Source of the DNA: Streptomyces sp. NRRL B-1347
Lineage (GTDB): Bacteria; Actinomycetota; Actinomycetes; Streptomycetales; Streptomycetaceae
NCBI RefSeq assembly: GCF_000720325.1
Contig: NZ_JOJM01000046.1
Location: 1-64,000 of the forward strand
DNA: 64,000 bases
Direction of reading: 5' to 3'
The translations under genes were made by a program, and so were the position numbers. Positions 35,353 to 44,510 of this stretch are shown one piece after another. Under the pieces are notes generated by a model. The model had not been told where the DNA came from and searched no databases. It saw nothing but the letters and a program-made list of their open reading frames with translations. How positions within the stretch are numbered: the first letter of the stretch is position 1; the number at the start of each line of letters is the position of its first letter.

Positions 35353-36174
35353 TTACTCTCCGAATCCAACTGATTCCAGGGCGAGTTGGACCAGAGGCTT
35401 ACTCGTGGGCTTCGCGGAGCCGCCGTCGGGTTCCATGGTGACAGCGAGTGATCTCGCTCGCGTGCTGAGATCCTTCGCAACCACCGGCGTTTCGCCATCG
35501 AGCAGCCCGAGCGAGCGGGGCGCGGACCCGGCGCGCATCACCCACAGTTGATGCGCGCGCCCGTCCGGGGGCCTGCCGAGGCCCGTGACGCTCACCACGG
35601 CCCGCCGCTCCGCACGGGACACGACCACGGCGATGCCCCGCCCCCGCGCGTCCCTGCCGGTGCTCGCGCGGGCGTCGGGCGCGGCCAGGACGTGGGCGAT
35701 CTCACGTGCGGCGGCCCGTTCGTCGGCCAGTTCGCCGTCGGTGCGGGCCAGTGCGAGGGCCAGGACGCCGACGGCGAGGAGGGCGAGGACCGCGGCGGAC
35801 GCGGCGAGCGCGAACAGGGCCCGGCCGGGTTCGCGGCGCGGCGGCGCGCGCAGGGGCTCGGGCCCGGCCCGCCGCTCGGCGGGCTCCTGGGCCGTGGTGC
35901 GCACGGCGGCGAGTATGCGCTCCCGCAGGTCCTCGGGAGCGGGGACGGAGGCCGCGCGCGCCAGGCGCACCGTGTCGGCGGCCAGCGCGCGCACCTCGTC
36001 GGTGCATCGGGCACAGGTGGCGAGGTGCTTCTCGAAGCGGCGGGTCTCGTCCGGGTCGAGGGCGTCGAGCGCGTACGGCACGGCGAGGGAGTGCATGGAG
36101 TGGAGGGGCCCGAGCCCGAGGTCGCTCGCGTACCGGCGCAGGCGGCGCAGCGGTCCGGTCTCCGCAGGGCTCAT
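35353..36174 (-). CDS. rskA: Anti-sigma factor, RskA-like, zinc-finger type
   Basis: Encodes 273 residues, with ATG overlapping the sigma factor stop (ATGA). The N-terminal ZAS motif is intact: His50-x3-Cys54-x2-Cys57. One hydrophobic segment (about 119-142) crosses the membrane and the extracytoplasmic RskA domain follows, ending near VQLALESVGFGE. It would hold the sigma factor inactive until regulated proteolysis or redox change releases it, as known for mycobacterial RskA. Confidence 0.92.
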   Translation of the reverse strand: MSPAETGPLRRLRRYASDLGLGPLHSMHSLAVPYALDALDPDETRRFEKHLATCARCTDEVRALAADTVRLARAASVPAPEDLRERILAAVRTTAQEPAERRAGPEPLRAPPRREPGRALFALAASAAVLALLAVGVLALALARTDGELADERAAAREIAHVLAAPDARASTGRDARGRGIAVVVSRAERRAVVSVTGLGRPPDGRAHQLWVMRAGSAPRSLGLLDGETPVVAKDLSTRARSLAVTMEPDGGSAKPTSKPLVQLALESVGFGE

Positions 36175-36713
36175 GCGGCGGCGCCCAGACAGTCGCGCAG
36201 CCGCAGCAGGCCGTCCCGCATGCGGGTCTTGACGGTGCCGAGCGGCACGGACAGGCGCCGGGCCACCTCGCGATAGGTGTAGCCGTCGTAGTAGGCGAGC
36301 GTGAGCGCCTGGTGCTGGAGGTCGGTCAGGCGCTCCAGGCAGCGGCGCACCCACTCGCGCTCCAGGCTGCCCTCCACCTCCTCGGCGACCTGGTCGAAGG
36401 GCGGTCCTTCGCCGCGGTGGGCCGCGCGCCGCTCGCGGTCGCCGGCGGCGCGGGCGCTGCGCACCCGGTCGACGGCCCTGCGGTGGGCGAGGGTGAGGAT
36501 CCAGGACAGGGCCGTGCCCCGCGCCGGGTCGAAGCGGCCCGCCGTGCGCCACAGTTCGAGCAGCACCTCCTGGGCCACCTCCTCGGACTGCGCCGGGTCG
36601 CGAAGGACGCGCCGCACCAGGCCGTAGACCGGCCCGGACACCAGCGCGTACAGGTCCTCGAAGGCCTTGTGGTCGCCGTCGGCCACCCGTGGCAGCAGTT
36701 CGTCCGCGTCCAC
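36171..36713 (-). CDS. sigK: ECF RNA polymerase sigma factor, SigK-like
   Basis: Encodes 180 residues from the GTG at 36713, preceded by GGGAGAGGGGGG; a TTG at 36749 would add 12 residues without a site. Region 2 (DLYALVSGPVYGLVRR through LSWILTLAHRRAVDRVR) and region 4 (LTLAYYDGYTYREVARRLSV) are typical of ECF sigma factors partnered by RskA. The same-type promoter on the minus strand at 36767-36795 implies autoregulation. Confidence 0.9.
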   Translation of the reverse strand: MDADELLPRVADGDHKAFEDLYALVSGPVYGLVRRVLRDPAQSEEVAQEVLLELWRTAGRFDPARGTALSWILTLAHRRAVDRVRSARAAGDRERRAAHRGEGPPFDQVAEEVEGSLEREWVRRCLERLTDLQHQALTLAYYDGYTYREVARRLSVPLGTVKTRMRDGLLRLRDCLGAAA

Positions 36714-36766
36714 CCGTGTCCCCCCTCTCCCGGTTTCCCGGGCGCTCAATTCTGGACTCGGTGGGG

Positions 36767-36795
36767 ATTCGGGGCGAGCCCTTGGACCGGATTGG
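36767..36795 (-). promoter_or_regulatory. Putative SigK-type autoregulated promoter
   Basis: On the minus strand CCAATCC (36789-36795) is followed after 16 bp by CCGAAT (36767-36772). This resembles the mycobacterial SigK consensus, which I recall as CCATCC and CCGAAT with about 16-17 bp spacing. The -10 element is about 54 bp upstream of the sigma factor start. Confidence 0.65.
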
Positions 36796-36825
36796 CGCGC
36801 CGCCGCCGGATTCCCGGGCCGCGGG

Positions 36826-36853
36826 CCAATCCGCCGCCGCCCCGGCGCCGAAT
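36826..36853 (+). promoter_or_regulatory. Putative SigK-type promoter of the DUF4331 operon
   Basis: CCAATCC (36826-36832) followed after 15 bp by CCGAAT (36848-36853), the same pair of elements as on the opposite strand at 36767-36795, 66 bp before the DUF4331 start. The back-to-back arrangement argues that the sigma factor drives both its own operon and the divergent one. Confidence 0.65.
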
Positions 36854-36918
36854 GGCATGCGTCAGGCAGGCCGTGCGGTCAGCGCGCGGCCCGTACCGCC
36901 GAAGTGAGGACGGACGCG

Positions 36919-38466
36919 ATGACAGCAGTCTGCACACACCGCGTGAGGCGCCGGGGGATCCGTGGTGTCGCCGCGCTGGTCTGTGGGGCGCTGGCCGCAG
37001 GGGGGCTCGCAGCCGCCGGGGTCAGCACGCTTCGACCGGAGGCCGCGAGCGCCTCCAGCCACCGGGAGGCCCCGCTGATCTCGGGGCAGCCGGAGTACGA
37101 CAACACCGACGTGTACGCCTTCGTCAGCCCGGACCGGCCGGACACGACGACGCTCGTCGCCAACTGGATTCCGTTCGAGGAACCAGCGGGCGGCCCGACC
37201 TTCTACCCCTTCCCGGAGGACGCCCAGTACGACGTGCACATAGACAGCGACGGCGACGCGCAGGGCGACCTGCTCTACCGCTGGACGTTCGACACGCGCA
37301 CGAAGAACGGCAACACCTTCCTCTACAACACCGGTCAGGTCACCAGCCTGGACGACCCGGACCTGAACGTGACGCAGTCGTACGACATCGACCTGCTGCG
37401 CCTGAAGGACCAGAAGGTCGTCTCGACCAAGAAGATCGCCGACGATCTGCCGGTCGCGCCGTCGCACGTCGGCAAGGCGTCCATGCCCGACTACGGCAAG
37501 CTGCGCGGCCAGGCGGTGCGCAAGCTACCCGGCGGGACCACCGCGTTCGCCGGGCAGGCCGACGACCCCTTCTTCCTCGACCTCAGGGTCTTCGACCTGC
37601 TGTACGGGGGCGACCTGTCGGAGGTCGGCCGGGACACGCTCGCCGGGTACAACGTGAACTCCGTGGCCCTGCAGGTGCCGACCGCCGAGATCCGGCAGTC
37701 GGAGAAGCAGCCGATCGTCGGCGTCTGGTCGACGACGCAGCGCAAGAACGCGGCGGGCAAGTGGACCCAGGTGTCCCGGCTCGGCGCGCCGCTGGTGAAC
37801 GAGGTCGTCGTCCCGATGAAGGACAAGGACAAGTTCAACGCCTCGTCGCCGTGGAACGACGCGGACTTCCTGCCGTACGTCACCAAGCCGGAACTGCCGC
37901 GGCTCATCGAGTCCATCTACAAGATCAAGGCGCCCAAGGAGCCGCGCAAGGACCTGGTGTCGGTGTTCCTCACCGGCGTGAAGGACCTCAACCAGCCGCC
38001 GAACGTGCGGCCCGCCGAGGCGCTGCGCCTCAACACGTCCATCAAGCCCGCCGCGTCGCCCAAGCGGCTCGGCGTGATCGACGGCGACAACGCGGGCTAC
38101 CCCAACGGACGACGGCTCGCCGACGACGTCGTGGACATCTCCCTGCAGGTCGTCGAGGGCGAACTCGTCGGCCAGAAGAACGACTTGGGGGACGCCGTGA
38201 ACACCAACGACCAGGCCTTCGGGAACTCCTTCCCGTACCTGGCGCTGCCCACCTCCGGGTCGCGGGGACCGGTGGCCGAGAAGGGCGGCACCAGCGCGCG
38301 TGACGCCCTCGTCGGCGGGGGGCGGCCGGTGGCCGGCAGCGGCTCGTCGGGCTCCGACGACACCGTCCTGATCGCGTCGTCGGCCGTGGGCGGCGCCGGG
38401 GCGCTGCTCGTCGCCTGCGGGCTCCTGTGGTGGCGGCGCACCCGCGCCACGGCCGGGGGTGCCTGA
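36919..38466 (+). CDS. Secreted, membrane-anchored DUF4331 protein
   Basis: Encodes 515 residues from the ATG at 36919. A signal peptide (Arg-rich start, hydrophobic 15-35) is followed by the DUF4331 hallmark SSHREAPLISGQPEYDNTDVY and VDSDGDAQGD-like acidic motifs suggestive of metal binding. The end has a Ser/Gly linker, one hydrophobic helix (about 481-502) and a basic tail, so the domain is tethered outside the membrane. Biochemical function is unknown. First gene of a DUF4331-TPR-nickel transporter operon under the putative sigma promoter. Confidence 0.9.
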   Translation: MTAVCTHRVRRRGIRGVAALVCGALAAGGLAAAGVSTLRPEAASASSHREAPLISGQPEYDNTDVYAFVSPDRPDTTTLVANWIPFEEPAGGPTFYPFPEDAQYDVHIDSDGDAQGDLLYRWTFDTRTKNGNTFLYNTGQVTSLDDPDLNVTQSYDIDLLRLKDQKVVSTKKIADDLPVAPSHVGKASMPDYGKLRGQAVRKLPGGTTAFAGQADDPFFLDLRVFDLLYGGDLSEVGRDTLAGYNVNSVALQVPTAEIRQSEKQPIVGVWSTTQRKNAAGKWTQVSRLGAPLVNEVVVPMKDKDKFNASSPWNDADFLPYVTKPELPRLIESIYKIKAPKEPRKDLVSVFLTGVKDLNQPPNVRPAEALRLNTSIKPAASPKRLGVIDGDNAGYPNGRRLADDVVDISLQVVEGELVGQKNDLGDAVNTNDQAFGNSFPYLALPTSGSRGPVAEKGGTSARDALVGGGRPVAGSGSSGSDDTVLIASSAVGGAGALLVACGLLWWRRTRATAGGA

Positions 38467-38467
38467 G

Positions 38468-39814
38468 GTGAACCACGTCTCCGGGCGCGGGCTCCTCGCC
38501 GCCGTCGCCCTCGCGGTCGCCATGACCGGTGGGGCGCTGGCGCTCGGCGGGGTGCCTTCGGACTCGGGTGAGGGGCGGCCGCCAGCGGCGGCCGCCCCGC
38601 CCGCCGCCGCGCGGAACCGCGCGCCGGACACCTCCTGGAACCGGCTGCTCGCCGCCGACCTGGACCGCGGCGTGGCCGCGCTCCGGGCGCGGGTGCGCAG
38701 CCAGCCCAAGGACGCCCGCTCCTGGGCCGCGCTCGGCACCGCCTACGTCGAGCAGGCCCGGCTGCGCGCGGACCCGTCCCGCTACGCGGAGGCCGAGCAG
38801 GCCCTGCGGCGCGCGCTCGCGCTGCGCCCCGACGACGACTCCGCGCTCGCCGGGCAGGCCGCGCTCGCCGCCGCCCGGCACGACTTCGGCAAGGCCCTGC
38901 GGTACGCGGAGCGGGCGCTCGCCGTGAACCCGTACCACGAGGGGGCGCTGTCGTCCCGCGTCGACGCGCTCGTCGAACTCGGCCACTACGACCGGGCGGC
39001 GCAAGCCGTGCGGGAGGCCGACGCGCGCCGCCCCGGCGTCCCCGTCTTCACCCGGTACGCGTACGTACGGGAGCTGCACGGCGACGTGGCCGGGGCCCGG
39101 CGCGTGCTGCGCCGGGCCGCGACGGCGGCGCGGTCCCCCGGGGACGTCGCGTACGTCGCCACGGCGCTCGCGCAGCTGGCGTGGCGGCAGGGCGAGTACG
39201 CCGCTTCCCTGCGCCACTGCGCGGCCGCGCTGCGGGCCGACCCCGGGAACCTTCCCGCCCTGGAGACGCGCGGGCGGGCCAGGGCCGCGCGCGGCGAGAC
39301 GGCCGCCGCCATCGCCGACCTGCGGTCCGTGGTCACCCGGCGGCCGCTGCCCGGGCCGCTCGTGGCCCTCGGCGAGCTGTACGAGGCCCGCGGGGACCGG
39401 GCGCGCGCCCGCGAGCAGTACGGGCTGATCGGCTCCTGGGTGCGGCTCGCCCGCGCGCACGGGGTCAACCCCGACCTCGACACCGCGCTCGCCGCCGCGG
39501 ACCACGGCGACCGGGCCGCGGCGCTGCGCGCGGCGCGGGGCGAGTGGGAGCGGCGGCACACCGTGCACACGGCGGACGCGCTCGCCTGGGCGCTGCACGT
39601 CAACGGGCGCGACCGGGAGGCCCTGCGGTACGCGCGGCACGCGACCGGCACGGGGGTGCGCGACGCGTCCTTCTTCTACCACCGCGGCGTCATCGAGTCG
39701 GCCCTGTCCCCCAAGGCGGGCCGCGACTGGCTGCGGGCCGCCCTTGACCTCAATCCGGGGTTCTCTCCCCGGGGTGCCGAGGAGGCGCGACGCCTCCTGG
39801 GGGTGAAGCCATGA
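38468..39814 (+). CDS. Exported tetratricopeptide-repeat protein
   Basis: Encodes 448 residues from the GTG at 38468, 1 bp after the upstream stop; a GTG at 38459 is also in frame. An N-terminal hydrophobic stretch (about 7-27) is a signal or anchor. From about 80 onward helical TPR units follow (AWAALGTAYVEQARL, ALALRPDDDSALAGQAALAA and later copies). It presumably scaffolds partners on the outer face. Its stop overlaps the ATG of the nickel-transporter gene (ATGA). Confidence 0.85.
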   Translation: MNHVSGRGLLAAVALAVAMTGGALALGGVPSDSGEGRPPAAAAPPAAARNRAPDTSWNRLLAADLDRGVAALRARVRSQPKDARSWAALGTAYVEQARLRADPSRYAEAEQALRRALALRPDDDSALAGQAALAAARHDFGKALRYAERALAVNPYHEGALSSRVDALVELGHYDRAAQAVREADARRPGVPVFTRYAYVRELHGDVAGARRVLRRAATAARSPGDVAYVATALAQLAWRQGEYAASLRHCAAALRADPGNLPALETRGRARAARGETAAAIADLRSVVTRRPLPGPLVALGELYEARGDRARAREQYGLIGSWVRLARAHGVNPDLDTALAAADHGDRAAALRAARGEWERRHTVHTADALAWALHVNGRDREALRYARHATGTGVRDASFFYHRGVIESALSPKAGRDWLRAALDLNPGFSPRGAEEARRLLGVKP

Positions 39815-41277
39815 CCGCACGTGCGTCCCTGCGCCCCTTGCCGGTGCCGGGCAACCGGTGTGCCAGGGGCTGGCGTTGGCTCCTGCGCGGGCTCGTGGCC
39901 GGCGCTGTCGTCCTGGGGGCGGCCGCGCCCGCGGGGGCGCACCCCCTGGGCAACTTCACCGTCAACCAGTACGACGGCCTGCGCCTGACCCCCGGCCGGC
40001 TCCACATCGACCACGTGGAGGACCTCGCCGAGATCCCCGCCGCCCAGGCGGAGCCCGCCATCGAGCGGGAGGGAAGGGCCCGTTGGGCACGGGAGCGGTG
40101 CCGCGCGGCGGCCGCGCGCAGCGAGGCGGAGGCGGGCGGGCGGCCCCTCGCCCTGCGCACGGCCGCGGCCACCGCCCGGCTGCGCCCCGGCCAGGCGGGC
40201 CTGCCCACCGTCCGCGTCGAGTGCCGCCTCACGGCCCCCCTGCCGCCCGGCGCCCTCACGCTGCGCTTCCGCGCCGCGTCCCAGGACACCCCGGGCTGGC
40301 GGGAGATCACCGCGCGCGGGGACCGCATGACCCTCAGCGGGTCGAGCGTGCCGCGGAAGTCCCGCTCCGAGCGCCTCACCCGCTACCCGTCCGGCGCCTC
40401 GTCGCCCGACGCGGTCTCCGCCTCGCTGCGGGCCGGGCCCGGCGGCCCCGCCCTCGCCGACGAGCCGCCCCCGGCTCCCGGCTCCGCCCTGCCGCGCGCC
40501 GCGACCGACGCCCTCACCGGCCTCGTGGCCCGGCACGACCTCACCCCGGCCTTCGCGGCGCTCGCGCTCGGCACCGCGCTGCTGCTCGGCGCCCTGCACG
40601 CGATCGCGCCGGGCCACGGAAAGACCCTGATGGCCGCGACCGCCGCCGCGCGCGGCCGCGCGTCACTGCGGGACGTGCTGCCGCTCGCCGCTTCGGTGAC
40701 GGTCACGCACACCCTCGGCGTGGTGGCGCTCGGGCTGCTCGTGGCGGGCGGCTCGGCGGCCGCTCCCTCGGTCGTCGCCTGGCTGGGCGTGGCCAGCGGG
40801 GCCCTGGTGACGGGCGCGGGCGCGCTGCTCGTACGCCGGGCCTGGCGCCGCAGGCGCAAGCCCCACCACCACCATCACCACCATTCTCACTCCCACTCCC
40901 CTTCCGACTCCCACCCTCACTCCCACTCCCACTCCCACCACCACCCGCCGCCCACGTTGCGCGGCACGCTCCTGCTCGGCTTCGCCGGGGGCCTCGTGCC
41001 CAGTCCCTCCGCCGTCGTCGTCCTGGTGGGCGCCGCCGCCCTGGGCGAGGCCTGGTTCGGGCTGCTGCTCGTCCTCGCGTATGGGGCGGGCCTCGCCGTC
41101 ACGCTGACGGCGGCCGGGTTCCTCGTGGTGCGGCTCGGCACCGCGGCCGGGCGCCGCCTGACCCGCGGCCGGGCGCCGGGCCTCGCGCGCCGCTTCGCAC
41201 CGCTGGGCTCCGCCTGCGTGGTACTCGCCCTCGGGTGTGGATTGGTGGTCAAGGGGGCTGCAACCGCGCTCGGTTGA
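39811..41277 (+). CDS. Nickel/cobalt transporter (NiCoT/RcnA-like) with N-terminal extracytoplasmic domain
   Basis: Encodes 488 residues. A signal-like segment (about 24-45) is followed by an extracytoplasmic region of some 190 residues beginning HPLGNFTVNQYDGL, then six to eight membrane helices with HAIAPGHGKTLMAATAAARG, the conserved His/Gly motif of the RcnA branch. A His/Ser-rich cytoplasmic loop (about 352-379) probably chelates the metal. It likely exports or imports nickel or cobalt; direction cannot be told. Coupled to the TPR and DUF4331 genes, suggesting that module handles a metal. Confidence 0.88.
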   Translation: MTARASLRPLPVPGNRCARGWRWLLRGLVAGAVVLGAAAPAGAHPLGNFTVNQYDGLRLTPGRLHIDHVEDLAEIPAAQAEPAIEREGRARWARERCRAAAARSEAEAGGRPLALRTAAATARLRPGQAGLPTVRVECRLTAPLPPGALTLRFRAASQDTPGWREITARGDRMTLSGSSVPRKSRSERLTRYPSGASSPDAVSASLRAGPGGPALADEPPPAPGSALPRAATDALTGLVARHDLTPAFAALALGTALLLGALHAIAPGHGKTLMAATAAARGRASLRDVLPLAASVTVTHTLGVVALGLLVAGGSAAAPSVVAWLGVASGALVTGAGALLVRRAWRRRRKPHHHHHHHSHSHSPSDSHPHSHSHSHHHPPPTLRGTLLLGFAGGLVPSPSAVVVLVGAAALGEAWFGLLLVLAYGAGLAVTLTAAGFLVVRLGTAAGRRLTRGRAPGLARRFAPLGSACVVLALGCGLVVKGAATALG

Positions 41278-41286
41278 GCTACTTTT

Positions 41287-43047
41287 GTGGAGAATCGCAC
41301 GGCTGCGAATGGGGGGACCGTGACCGGTCAGGCGCGCGTGATCGCGGGGCGTTACCGCCTCCTCTCCCCGCTCGGCGAGGGCGGCATGGGCACGGTGTGG
41401 CGGGCCCGGGACGACGTGCTGGGCCGCGAGGTCGCGGTCAAGGAGGTCCGCGCGCCCGCGGGCCTCCCGGCCGGCGACGTGGAGCGCCTGTACGCGCGCC
41501 TGGAGCGGGAGGCCTGGGCCGCCGCCCGCATCCCGCACCGGAACGTGGTCACGGTGTACGACGTGGCGCGCGAGGAGGGCCGCCCCTGGATCGTCATGGA
41601 GCTGATCCGCGGCCTGGCCCTGGCGGACGTCCTGGAGGCCGAGGGGCCGATGCCGCCGCAGCGGGCCGCGCGCGTCGGCGCCGAGGTCCTCGGCGCGCTC
41701 CGGGCCGCCCACGGAGCGGGCGTCCTGCACCGCGACGTGAAGCCGGGCAACGTCCTGCTCGCCAACGACGGCCGCGTGGTCCTGACGGACTTCGGCATCG
41801 CGATGGTGGAGGGCAGCTCGGCCCTGACGATGACGGGCGAGGTCGTCGGGTCGCCCGAATTCCTCGCGCCGGAGCGGGCGTTGGGGCAGCGGCCAGGGCC
41901 CGAGTCCGACCTGTGGTCACTCGGCGTCCTGCTGTACGCGGCGGTGGAGGGCGTGTCGCCGTTCCGGCAGGACACCCCGCTGAGCACGCTGCGCGCGGTC
42001 GTCGACGAGGAGCTGCCGCCGCCGCGCGACGCCGGACCGCTGCTGCCGGTCATCGAGGGCCTGCTCCGCAAGGACCCCGCCGAGCGCGTCACGGCCGCCG
42101 ACGCCGAGCGCGATCTGCGGCTGATCGCGGAGGGCCATCCGCCGAACAGCCGACGGGACGTCCCGTACGCGCCGACGGCGGTCTCCCACCAGCGGCCCGA
42201 CCCCGTACCGCCCCCGCCACCGCCGCCGCCCGGCGGCCACGCGGCCGCGGTCACCGTGGGCGCCCCGCAGGGCGGCACGACCACCACGACCACGCCCGGG
42301 ACGACCCGCTCGCGCCGCACGGCCGCGGTCCTCGTCGCGGGTGCCGCCGCGCTGGTGCTCGCCATCGCCGGGATCACGTACGCCCTCGTCAACGACGACG
42401 ACGGGGGCGGCGGAAGTGACGGCGGCAGCACGTCCGGCGCCGACGCGGGCGGCACCGGGGGCGGCGACTCCGGCGGCAAGGGCGGCGGGAGCGGGGGCGG
42501 CGGCAGCAGCGGCAGCGGGGGCTCCGACGGCGGCGGCAGCGGCAGCGGCGGGTCGAGCAGCGGGGGCGGCACCAACGGCGGTGGCGGCAAGGGCGGTTCG
42601 ACGGACGGCGGCTCCACCCACGGCGGCGGCACCGGTGGCGGCAGCGGCGGCACCACCAAGCCCCCGCCCCAGTCCGTGCGCGTCGTCCTCACCGGCCACG
42701 GCACGGAGTACCAGGGGACCTGCCCGCCCGCGCAGGGGCCCTCGTTCACGGCGACGTTCACGGTCGGGCGCGTCCCGGTGACCGTCGAGTACCGCTGGGT
42801 CACCGCCGAGGGCGAGTCCAGCGACCCGGGCTGGAAGTCGCTCTCGTTCCCGGCCGCGGGCGGCAAGACGAGACAGGTCAACCACACGGAGTCGACGGGC
42901 ACAACGAGCGGGACGTACCACAACGAACTCAGCGTCGAGGTCCGCTCCCCCGTCCAGGCGACGTCCAACTCCGTGGCGTACTCCGTGACGTGCGAGGAGG
43001 AGCCCACGACCGGCGGGGGCTCCTCCTCTTCCTATTCGGCGTACTAG
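41287..43047 (+). CDS. Membrane-spanning eukaryote-type Ser/Thr protein kinase
   Basis: Encodes 586 residues; the start may be 33 bp further in (GTG 41320, after GGGGGG). The kinase domain is complete: GEGGMGTVW (30-38), Lys52, HRDVKPGN (148-155), DFG (168-170) and SPEFLAPE. A proline-rich stretch, one membrane helix (about 340-360), a Gly/Ser-rich linker (about 370-460) and an external domain of about 125 residues with two cysteines follow, with none of the PASTA repeats of PknB. The external domain probably senses a ligand, unknown. Confidence 0.92.
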   Translation: MENRTAANGGTVTGQARVIAGRYRLLSPLGEGGMGTVWRARDDVLGREVAVKEVRAPAGLPAGDVERLYARLEREAWAAARIPHRNVVTVYDVAREEGRPWIVMELIRGLALADVLEAEGPMPPQRAARVGAEVLGALRAAHGAGVLHRDVKPGNVLLANDGRVVLTDFGIAMVEGSSALTMTGEVVGSPEFLAPERALGQRPGPESDLWSLGVLLYAAVEGVSPFRQDTPLSTLRAVVDEELPPPRDAGPLLPVIEGLLRKDPAERVTAADAERDLRLIAEGHPPNSRRDVPYAPTAVSHQRPDPVPPPPPPPPGGHAAAVTVGAPQGGTTTTTTPGTTRSRRTAAVLVAGAAALVLAIAGITYALVNDDDGGGGSDGGSTSGADAGGTGGGDSGGKGGGSGGGGSSGSGGSDGGGSGSGGSSSGGGTNGGGGKGGSTDGGSTHGGGTGGGSGGTTKPPPQSVRVVLTGHGTEYQGTCPPAQGPSFTATFTVGRVPVTVEYRWVTAEGESSDPGWKSLSFPAAGGKTRQVNHTESTGTTSGTYHNELSVEVRSPVQATSNSVAYSVTCEEEPTTGGGSSSSYSAY

Positions 43048-43063
43048 GCGCGCGGGTCCGGCC

Positions 43064-43885
43064 TCAGGACGCGTTCCTGCTGAAGACGGGCAGATAGCCG
43101 CCGGACTGGCCCGCGGCGTTCGGGTGGTACGACTCGCCGATGTTGGTCCAGACGACGCTGTGCAGCCACGGGGCGCCGGAGCAGATCTCGTGCCCGGCGA
43201 ACGTGGAGGTGACGTCGCCGAAGGCGAAGCCGTGGTCGGCGGCGCGCTTGGCGAGCGCCGCGTTCAGGTGGTCGGCGCCGCCGTTGATGGCGGTGCGCTC
43301 GCGCTCGGACAGACCGGCGAGGCAGCTGCCGCCGAGCTTGTAGAAGCGGGGGTAGCCGAGGACGACGACCCGGGCGGACGGGGACTTGCTCCTGATCGTC
43401 GTGTACACGCGGTCGAGCTTGCCGGGCAGCGTCGAGTCGACGTACGCCTTGGCCTGGTTGACGCGCGCCACGCAGTTGTCCTCGGACTGCAGGACGCAGG
43501 TCGTCATGACGTCGCTGAAGCCCGCGTCGTTGCCGCCGACGGAGATCGAGACGAGGCCGGTGCCGGAGTTGAGCGGCCCCGTCTGGTTGGCGAGCACGTC
43601 GTCGGTGCGCGCGCCGGAACAGGCCGTGAAGCTGAAGCCGGCGGGCGCGTTGGCCGCGGCCCACAGCGCCGGGAACGCGCGGGTGCTGCGCTTGCAACTG
43701 CCGCTGCCGCTGTCGTAGTTGCCGGCGCCGACGCCGGACGAATAGGAGTCCCCGAGCGCCACATAGGTGGGGGCCGCGCTCCGTCCGCCGCCCGAGTCGG
43801 CGTGCGCGGCGCCCACCCCGGTGAGGGTGGCAGCCGCGGCGAGGAGGAGCGAGGAAGCGTATGCCGCGAAACGGGACAATCTCAT
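43064..43885 (-). CDS. Secreted SGNH/GDSL lipase
   Basis: Encodes 273 residues from the ATG at 43885 (GGGAGG upstream). A signal peptide ends near AHAD. The catalytic serine is Ser47 in GDSYSSG; the Gly/Asn oxyanion motif SVGGNDAGF and the His254 in SYHPNAAGQ complete the site. Six cysteines suggest three disulfides, as in streptomycete extracellular lipases of this type. It ends 16 bp from the convergent kinase gene. Confidence 0.93.
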   Translation of the reverse strand: MRLSRFAAYASSLLLAAAATLTGVGAAHADSGGGRSAAPTYVALGDSYSSGVGAGNYDSGSGSCKRSTRAFPALWAAANAPAGFSFTACSGARTDDVLANQTGPLNSGTGLVSISVGGNDAGFSDVMTTCVLQSEDNCVARVNQAKAYVDSTLPGKLDRVYTTIRSKSPSARVVVLGYPRFYKLGGSCLAGLSERERTAINGGADHLNAALAKRAADHGFAFGDVTSTFAGHEICSGAPWLHSVVWTNIGESYHPNAAGQSGGYLPVFSRNAS

Positions 43886-44119
43886 GGAACCTCCCTGAGC
43901 AGGATTTCCGCCTCGACAGTGGTAGCACCGCACCACGCGCTGTCGATAGTGTCCATGACAATCAATTCTTCAGTAATTCCCTTGCCCGCCCTGGGAGTTC
44001 ACCGATCATCCGTCGGGGTGACGGCGAACATCTGCACACTCCCTTTGCATCTTGACGAGCCGCCGCCCGCTGGGCCACATTGAAGCCCGGCATCCGGCGC
44101 TTCGGGGGGCAAGTCGCCC

Positions 44120-44476
44120 ATGCAGACCATCAGGTTCAAGTCGGCACGCAGGGAGCTGAGCCCGCTGCTGGCGGGCGCGGCCGTCACGGCCGGGTGCGTC
44201 GGGGCGCTGTTCGCGCTGCTCGACCTCTCCTCGCCGGTGCGCGGCCCCCTGACCCTCTTCTTCCTCGTCGCCGCCCCCGCCGCCGCGCTCGCGCACTGGC
44301 TGCGCGGGCTCGACCCCTGGGGCCGTGCCCTCGCCGCCGTCTCGGCGGCGATCGTGGTCGACCTGCTGGTCGCCCAGGCCATGCTGGCCCTGCACGTGTG
44401 GTCGGTCCGCGGCGGGGTCGCGGCGGTCGCGGGGATCAGCTCGGTCATCTTCCTGTCGGCTTTGGCGCGGCGCTAG
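44120..44476 (+). CDS. Small four-helix membrane protein
   Basis: Encodes 118 residues with a GGGGGG ribosome site. Four hydrophobic helices fill most of the chain and a basic N-tail (KSARRE) faces the cytoplasm. No family recognised. It is 34 bp upstream of the acyltransferase-like gene and probably opens the polysaccharide transcription unit, perhaps as a membrane partner. Confidence 0.75.
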   Translation: MQTIRFKSARRELSPLLAGAAVTAGCVGALFALLDLSSPVRGPLTLFFLVAAPAAALAHWLRGLDPWGRALAAVSAAIVVDLLVAQAMLALHVWSVRGGVAAVAGISSVIFLSALARR

Positions 44477-44510
44477 CACCACCGCGCCCCGAGGAGACGG
44501 ACTTGATGTC

